Shown here: positions 13,701 to 18,124 of the stretch, piece after piece
Layout: every line of letters starts with the position of its first letter
How positions within the stretch are numbered: the stretch's first letter is position 1
Assembly (NCBI GenBank): GCA_036262835.1
Contig: DATAID010000085.1
Coordinates: 1 to 18,124, forward strand
Direction of reading: 5' to 3'
DNA length: 18,124 bases
Origin: RBG-16-66-20 sp036262835
Lineage (GTDB): Bacteria > Pseudomonadota > Gammaproteobacteria > Burkholderiales > SG8-39
Position numbers and translations under genes: made by a program
The notes under the pieces: model-generated
Seen by the model: the letters and a program-made list of their open reading frames with translations, nothing else
What the model was told of the DNA's origin: nothing
Database searches by the model: none

Positions 13701-14174
13701 CTACTTGCAGTATTGCGAGACGAGGTCCTGGGCGCGCGCTCTTTCGCGCGCGATCTCCTCGTCGGAGAGGAACTCGCGCTCGCCCTTGGCGTTGTAGCGC
13801 GTGATGCGGCCGCCGGCCTCGTATTGGGCCAACGAGCCCTTGGCGCGCCCGCAGTTCTCCTGTTTGACCTTCGCTTCCTCGTCGCTCGCCGCCGCCTTCT
13901 TTTTCGCTTCCTGCTCCTCGAGCTGGCGCTTCTTGAATTCGGCATCGGCCTTGCGCGGGTCCACGGGGCCCTTCGGCGCGGAAGAAGAGGACGAGGGCGC
14001 AGCGGCGGTGGGCGCCGGATTCGCCTCGATCGTTTTCGATTTCGAGGTCGACGGGCAGGGCGACTGCGAATACACGGTCTTGCCCTTCGCATCGACGCAC
14101 TTGAAGACCTGCGCGTGCGCCTGCGCCGTGAAGAGGAGGGCGATGCCGGAAGCCAGGAAGAGTGTGGTTTTCAT
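13701..14174 (-). CDS. Exported DUF4124 domain protein
   Basis: This 157-residue protein has a Sec signal peptide (MKTTLFLASGIALLFTAQAHA, likely cut after residue 21), so it is probably periplasmic. Directly after the signal comes a short DUF4124 module, QVFKCVDAKGKTVYSQSPCP (22-41), a small domain common in beta- and gammaproteobacteria with no established activity. A Pro/Ala/Ser linker (about 52-72) leads to a charged helical or coiled segment rich in Lys, Glu and Ala (73-107) and a C-terminal part with RITRYNAKGEREFLSDEE. Four cysteines (26, 40, 108 and 156) could make two disulphides. The ATG at 14174 overlaps the stop of the upstream DUF4124-glutaredoxin gene as ATGA, so the two are translationally coupled. 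Its function is unknown. Confidence 0.85.
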   Translation of the reverse strand: MKTTLFLASGIALLFTAQAHAQVFKCVDAKGKTVYSQSPCPSTSKSKTIEANPAPTAAAPSSSSSAPKGPVDPRKADAEFKKRQLEEQEAKKKAAASDEEAKVKQENCGRAKGSLAQYEAGGRITRYNAKGEREFLSDEEIARERARAQDLVSQYCK

Positions 14175-14746
14175 TGGGGAGTCGCGTAGCGGCCGCGCGG
14201 CGCGGCGGGAGCCGGCGCCTCTGCGGTGGAAGATTTTGCGGGCGCCTCGGCTTTGGGCGGGGCGGGCGGCTGCTGGTTGCGCGGCTTGAGGATGCCCGCC
14301 CGGGGGTAGCCGGCCACGTCGAGCGAGCGGTTGTAGGCGCCTTCCTCGAAGCCGGTGACGATGTCGGAGCCGACGACGAGCGCGGGCACGCCGGTCGCGC
14401 CGGTCGCTTTCTTCAGCTGCTCCTCGCTTTCGACGGTCTTCTCGGCGAACGGAATGCCGCGCGTATTGAGGAGCTTGCGCGCCTGGGTGCAGCCCTCGCA
14501 CTTGGGCAGCGTATAGAGCGTGACCGGAAAATCCTTCAGCGCCTGGCGCAGCGCGTAGGGCTCGCTGGAGGATTCCGCGGCGGGCGCGCTCGCCGCGCGC
14601 TTCTGCACGCCTTTGGCGTCCGAGGGCGGCGGCGTATCGGTGACGTGCGTGCGCCCGGTCGAATCGGTCCAGCGATAGAGCTGCGCGTGGACGGCGAGGC
14701 TCGAGAGCGCGAGCAGGGCGAAAGCGGCGAATCGCATGGCACGCAT
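14171..14746 (-). CDS. Exported DUF4124-glutaredoxin fusion protein
   Basis: This protein of about 191 residues combines a signal peptide (1-21, ending AVHA), a DUF4124 module (QLYRWTDSTGRTHVTDTPPP, 22-41), a low-complexity linker, a glutaredoxin-like thioredoxin fold (about 73-146) and a Pro/Ala-rich tail. The glutaredoxin part begins FPVTLYTLPKCEGC, with the redox pair Cys83-Glu-Gly-Cys86, and has the cis-Pro segment TGVPALVVG (Pro121) and a C-terminal GFEEGAYN helix. Periplasmic placement is unusual for a glutathione-type glutaredoxin and suggests thiol-disulphide work in the envelope. Start choice is uncertain: ATG codons at 14767, 14746 and 14737 are in frame, and I prefer 14746 because GGGTAAG lies just before it. 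It follows pilY1 by 23 bases and overlaps the next gene by four. Confidence 0.85.
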   Translation of the reverse strand: MRAMRFAAFALLALSSLAVHAQLYRWTDSTGRTHVTDTPPPSDAKGVQKRAASAPAAESSSEPYALRQALKDFPVTLYTLPKCEGCTQARKLLNTRGIPFAEKTVESEEQLKKATGATGVPALVVGSDIVTGFEEGAYNRSLDVAGYPRAGILKPRNQQPPAPPKAEAPAKSSTAEAPAPAAPRGRYATPQ

Positions 14747-14769
14747 CTTACCCGGCTCGCCGCTCATCG

Positions 14770-17700
14770 TCAGTCGAGCTTCTTGTACCAGTAAGTCCGC
14801 ACGCGCCGCTGCAGCGAGAGGCCGCCCGGGTTGGTCGCCTGCACGCCCGAGATGATCGTCTGGTAGTACTTGCCCCCGATCTGCACCACCGCCGGCACCG
14901 GCTGCGGCAGGAAGCCGCCGCCCGCGAACACCGCGTAGCGCCCGCCGCCCGCGCTCGGCACGTACTGCGAAGGCAGCGAGTTGTAGATGTTCGCGGCGTT
15001 GCCGTTGGAGAAGGACACGCCGTACTGGCGCGCCGTGCCCAGGTCGGAGGTGCACGAGTTGCCGGAGTTGCTGCCCACGTTCTGCGAGGTCCCGGTCACC
15101 GTGTCCTGCTTGGGCTGGTTGGTGTTGAAGATCACCGTGCCCGCCGCGGTGGTGGCCGAGGCGATCGTCTTCTCGCCCGTGTTGGCGAGCTGCAGCATCC
15201 AGCCCTTGGCCGCGAGCAGCGCCGCCGCGGCGCTCGTCTGCGTTTGCGAGCCGCTGCAATTGGCCGAGCTCTGCAGGCAGCCGTTGGTGATGTCGGAGAG
15301 GTCGCTCTCGGTGATCGCCGCGGGGAAGACGATGCTGGCCCCGGTGGAGGGCGTCGTGTTGCCGGCGTTGGTGTCATACACCGTCGAAGGCGAGTTGGTG
15401 CCCACGTTACCCAGCGCGTACAGGGTCGCGGTGTTGCGGTCCTTGAACATGTAGAAGCGGTTCGAGACCACCTGGTCGAACGGGTGCTCGCGGTCGCCGC
15501 TGCCGATCAGCACTGCATCGAAGTCGCCGTTGCCGTCGCTCGTGTAGACCACGTCGGGCTGGAACTCGAACTTGCGGTAATTGACCGCCGCCGGGGAACC
15601 CTGCGTTGTCGAAGAGGCGCTCGCCGTGCCGATCGAGGCGAACTTGTTGACCACCCACTTGGTGGGATCGGCATCCGCCACGTCCACCCGCCAGACGTTG
15701 CCGCAGGTGTCGGTGCCGTAGATCTTGTCGATATAGCCCAGGGTCACGTTTTCGGTGCCCGAGGTCCCGCGCGCGGCCGAGTTGGTGCGGTTCCTCAGGA
15801 TCGCCAGGTCGCCCGGCATCGCGCAGGTCATGCCGGTGTTGCGCAGGTCGGCGGCCGCATCGGGCCCGACGCGCTTGAGCACCTCGCCGGTCGTGGCATT
15901 GACGATGAAGATGCCGCGGCCCATCGAGCGCGAGATCGCGCCGCTCGAGGTGCCGTTGTTCGGCGGGCAGTTCGCCGTGGTCATCGGCACCGGCCAGACC
16001 ACGCCGGTCAGCGCCGTGACCGAGGTCGAGTTGTACGCGGTCACCGCGCAGGGCTGGAAGTCGTCCACGGCGGCGTCATAGCCCGCGCCGAAGATGAGCA
16101 CGAGCGTGGTCGGGTAGGCGCGCAGGTAGACCGGCTGGGGCTGCGACCAGCTCTGGCCGATCTCGTCCCAGCCGCTGTCGCAGCCGCCCGTGGCCCCGGT
16201 CCCGGTTGCGTTGGTGCAGCCCTTCTTCCAGAGGAGCTTGGGACTCGTCGGGTCGCTCACGTCGAAGGCGTAGTACATGCGACCGCCGCGGCGCATGCCG
16301 ACGTAGAGGTAGATCTTGTCGCTGTCGCCGTTCTTGTACTTGCCGTCGTTGTTGAGGTCGAGCGTGTAGGCGCCGATCGGGCCGTCGAAGAAGTAGTCCT
16401 TCGGGTTGTTCGAGGAGATGGTCGGCGTCTGGTTGCGCAGGCGCTTGAGCTTGGAGAAGTGCTCGGGCGCGACGAAGGCCCATTGCTCGGTGCCGCCGTC
16501 GCTCGCTTGGCCGCCCTTCACCGCGTGGAACATGCCGTCGTTGGCGCCGTAGAACACGAACACGTCGTCGTTGTTGGTCACGGCGCTCGTGCTGTTGCGG
16601 TTGTAGTTGATCACCGCCGGGCGCGAGTGCAGCACATCGCCGTGAATCGAGGATCGCACGTCGCAGGCCTGCGTGTTCGGCGCCGACAGGCTCGTGCAGG
16701 TCGTTCCACCCGTGGTGAGCGCGCCGTCCTTCGTGTTCTCGTCGTCCTTGTTGTCCTGGCCGCGCACCCAGTAGATGAGGTGCGTGCGCTCGTTCGGGTC
16801 CGGGTTGGTCGAGAGCCCGGCCGTGATTGTCCCCGTCGCCACGCCCTGCGTGGTGATCGAGGTGACCGCGCTCGTCAGGTCGCCGGCCTTGGAGGCGTAG
16901 ATCGTGCCTGCTGCCTGAATGACCAGCGGCCCCGGCACGTTGGTGGCAAGCGTCACGTCCGGCCCGACGGTCTGGCCGGTCCAGGTGACCGTGGTCGCGC
17001 CCGTCGCCGGCGCGGAGCCTTTGGCGGTCGCGCCGATCGTGCAGCAGGTCAGGCTGGAGGTGTTGGCCGCGTTGATCTGCAGCGTAATCGTGCCGCCCGA
17101 GAGGTCGGCATAGTTGCCAGCCCCGGGATCGGACACCGTGGTGCCGCTGCCGGCCGTGATGGCGTTGATCGTTCCGGAGCAGGCGAAGGAGGTGGTGTTG
17201 CCCATGACTTTCGCGGTGTAGCTGCAGTTGGCGATGGTCACAGTGTCGGAGGTCGTGAGCGCGTGCACGAGCTGGCCGCTGTACGCGGCGCGGCTGAGCA
17301 CCAGGTTGAGCGTGCTCGTGCCGGCCGAGGCCGAGCTGACCAGCCAGGCGCTCGTGTCGCTCGCCACGATGCGGTTGGCGGTGCCCGCGATGGTTGCGGC
17401 GGCGGCGACGCTGGCCGACGGCGTGTAGGTGAAGCTCGTGCCGCTCACAACGATCGACGAGCCGGACGCCGAGGTGTTGTAGTTCGCGGAGGTCGCGCCC
17501 GTGACTTTCACCGTGATGCCGCTGCCCCAGCCGCTCGGCAGCGCCGCCACGGTGGCGACCGCGGAGGTCGAGCCGGTGCCGGCCGGCGTCGCAAGCGTCG
17601 TATAGGTGAAGGTGTTGTTGTCCACCTTGGTGATCGTCGCGCCCGGCGAGGCCGTGTTGAACGCCGCGTCGGTGGCTCCAGTGACCATTACCGTGTCGAG

Positions 17701-18124
17701 GCTCGAATAGCCGTGGTTCGTGAGGGAAACGGTGACGTTGTTGCTCACGCTCGCGTTCGACCAGGAGACTTTGGGCGTCGCCGTGCCCGTCGTCTGAACG
17801 AGCCGGACGCCGGTGACCGAATACCCGCTTGCCGCGGTCGTCACCGACGCCCCCAGGTCGTAGGAGAACTGGTTCACCTGGCCCGAGACCGCGGAGATGG
17901 CCTTGCTGCCGACGTTGTAGGCGCCTGGCGTGGCGCCCGTGACCGTGATGAGGTCCGATCCCGGGATGAGCGTATAGCCGGGCAGCGTCACGTACGCATG
18001 GGTCGAATCGGGCGTCGAGGACAGCGTGTAGCTGAAGGTCGTCGCCGTCGGAGCAGGACTCGCCAGAATCGTAAAGTTGCCGTTGTAGGTGTTCGGCGTG
18101 GCGCCGGCGACGGTGACCACGTCT
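14770..18124 (-). CDS. pilY1: PilY1-like type IV pilus tip protein, C-terminal part (partial, runs off right edge)
   Basis: At least 1,117 codons of a large secreted protein are present; the 5' end is outside the window. From about 16,790 down to 14,800 the translation matches the PilC/PilY1 beta-propeller (PF05567): YWVRGQDN, SSIHGDVLHSRPAVINY, DDVFVFYGANDGMFHAVKGG, EQWAFVAPEHFSKL, DYFFDGPIGAYTLDLNNDG, IYLYVGMRRGGRMYYAFDV, and VLIGSGDREHPFD. PilY1 sits at the pilus tip or base, promotes pilus extension and adhesion, and binds Ca2+. Two Asp-rich loops fit calcium sites (16318-16359 and 15517-15537). Upstream of the propeller are Thr/Ser/Gly-rich segments with four recurring VTGAT...YN units (17419-18120), not part of the propeller. 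Fifteen cysteines are visible. The von Willebrand A-like N-terminus of typical PilY1 would lie outside. The usual minor-pilin genes, if present, would be upstream, also outside. Confidence 0.9.
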   Translation of the reverse strand, partial: DVVTVAGATPNTYNGNFTILASPAPTATTFSYTLSSTPDSTHAYVTLPGYTLIPGSDLITVTGATPGAYNVGSKAISAVSGQVNQFSYDLGASVTTAASGYSVTGVRLVQTTGTATPKVSWSNASVSNNVTVSLTNHGYSSLDTVMVTGATDAAFNTASPGATITKVDNNTFTYTTLATPAGTGSTSAVATVAALPSGWGSGITVKVTGATSANYNTSASGSSIVVSGTSFTYTPSASVAAAATIAGTANRIVASDTSAWLVSSASAGTSTLNLVLSRAAYSGQLVHALTTSDTVTIANCSYTAKVMGNTTSFACSGTINAITAGSGTTVSDPGAGNYADLSGGTITLQINAANTSSLTCCTIGATAKGSAPATGATTVTWTGQTVGPDVTLATNVPGPLVIQAAGTIYASKAGDLTSAVTSITTQGVATGTITAGLSTNPDPNERTHLIYWVRGQDNKDDENTKDGALTTGGTTCTSLSAPNTQACDVRSSIHGDVLHSRPAVINYNRNSTSAVTNNDDVFVFYGANDGMFHAVKGGQASDGGTEQWAFVAPEHFSKLKRLRNQTPTISSNNPKDYFFDGPIGAYTLDLNNDGKYKNGDSDKIYLYVGMRRGGRMYYAFDVSDPTSPKLLWKKGCTNATGTGATGGCDSGWDEIGQSWSQPQPVYLRAYPTTLVLIFGAGYDAAVDDFQPCAVTAYNSTSVTALTGVVWPVPMTTANCPPNNGTSSGAISRSMGRGIFIVNATTGEVLKRVGPDAAADLRNTGMTCAMPGDLAILRNRTNSAARGTSGTENVTLGYIDKIYGTDTCGNVWRVDVADADPTKWVVNKFASIGTASASSTTQGSPAAVNYRKFEFQPDVVYTSDGNGDFDAVLIGSGDREHPFDQVVSNRFYMFKDRNTATLYALGNVGTNSPSTVYDTNAGNTTPSTGASIVFPAAITESDLSDITNGCLQSSANCSGSQTQTSAAAALLAAKGWMLQLANTGEKTIASATTAAGTVIFNTNQPKQDTVTGTSQNVGSNSGNSCTSDLGTARQYGVSFSNGNAANIYNSLPSQYVPSAGGGRYAVFAGGGFLPQPVPAVVQIGGKYYQTIISGVQATNPGGLSLQRRVRTYWYKKLD
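17419..18120 (-). repeat. Four protein-level VTGAT..YN repeats in the PilY1-like protein
   Basis: Four related units of about 31-33 residues are encoded at 18022-18120, 17854-17949, 17593-17691 and 17419-17511. Each begins with a strand such as VTVAGATPNTYN, ITVTGATPGAYN, VMVTGATDAAFN or VKVTGATSANYN and ends with FSYTL, FSYDL, FTYTTL or FTYTP. Spacing between unit starts is 57, 86 and 60 residues. DNA identity is low, so these are old duplications rather than recent tandem copies. Further units may lie beyond the right edge. Confidence 0.75.

Noticed and set aside
17419..18120. CRISPR array or DNA tandem repeat
   Set aside because: The repeats exist at protein level only, with irregular spacing and low DNA identity, inside one open reading frame.

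Overview
The window reads as a stretch of GC-rich betaproteobacterial chromosome. The case rests on the DUF3579 - rpsT - murJ neighbourhood, the ribF-ileS-lspA-ispH block, a TRAP transporter of the TakP/FcbT type and a PilY1-type pilus-tip gene. Order and genus cannot be settled from the sequence alone. Nearly every base is coding, and no intergenic gap exceeds 92 bases. I see no tRNA or rRNA gene, CRISPR array, insertion sequence, prophage or attachment site.

Layout. (1) 1-818, minus: the first 272 codons of a PLP-dependent Orn/Lys/Arg decarboxylase with a receiver-like N-terminal wing; it runs off the left edge. (2) 840-1181, plus: a DUF3579 protein, divergent from the decarboxylase across a 21-base gap. 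(3) 1209-1472, minus: rpsT (ribosomal protein S20), divergent from (4) 1523-3923, plus: murJ (lipid II flippase) followed closely by a SirB1/transglutaminase-like TPR protein. (5) 4016-5110, plus: a Tat-exported TRAP binding protein. It faces, across a shared bidirectional terminator, (6) 7891-5160, minus: an Mpo1-like (DUF962) membrane protein, then the TRAP small (dctQ) and large (dctM) membrane subunits. (7) 7960-13672, plus: ribF-ileS-lspA-(p)ppGpp-hydrolase-like HD protein-ispH, a compact and mostly overlapping operon. (8) 18124-13701, minus: the C-terminal part of a PilY1-like pilus-tip adhesin, then a DUF4124-glutaredoxin fusion and a second DUF4124 protein. The pilY1 gene runs off the right edge.

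How the genes work together. Most of the window is housekeeping: flavin cofactor synthesis, Ile-tRNA charging, lipoprotein signal peptide removal, isoprenoid synthesis, lipid II flipping and the ribosome. The accessory functions are the TRAP uptake system, whose binding-site residues resemble those of 2-oxo acid binding proteins, and the pilus-tip module with its two exported cysteine-containing partners.

No clearly new multi-gene system is visible. The points most worth a second look are: an isoleucyl-tRNA synthetase whose HIGH signature reads HIGT; a MESH1-type small alarmone hydrolase inside the ribF-ileS-lspA-ispH operon; a TRAP transporter split into convergent units with an Mpo1-like gene leading the membrane-subunit operon; a repeat array of a phage-tail/adhesin flavour in the PilY1-like protein; and the periplasmic glutaredoxin-like protein encoded just after it.
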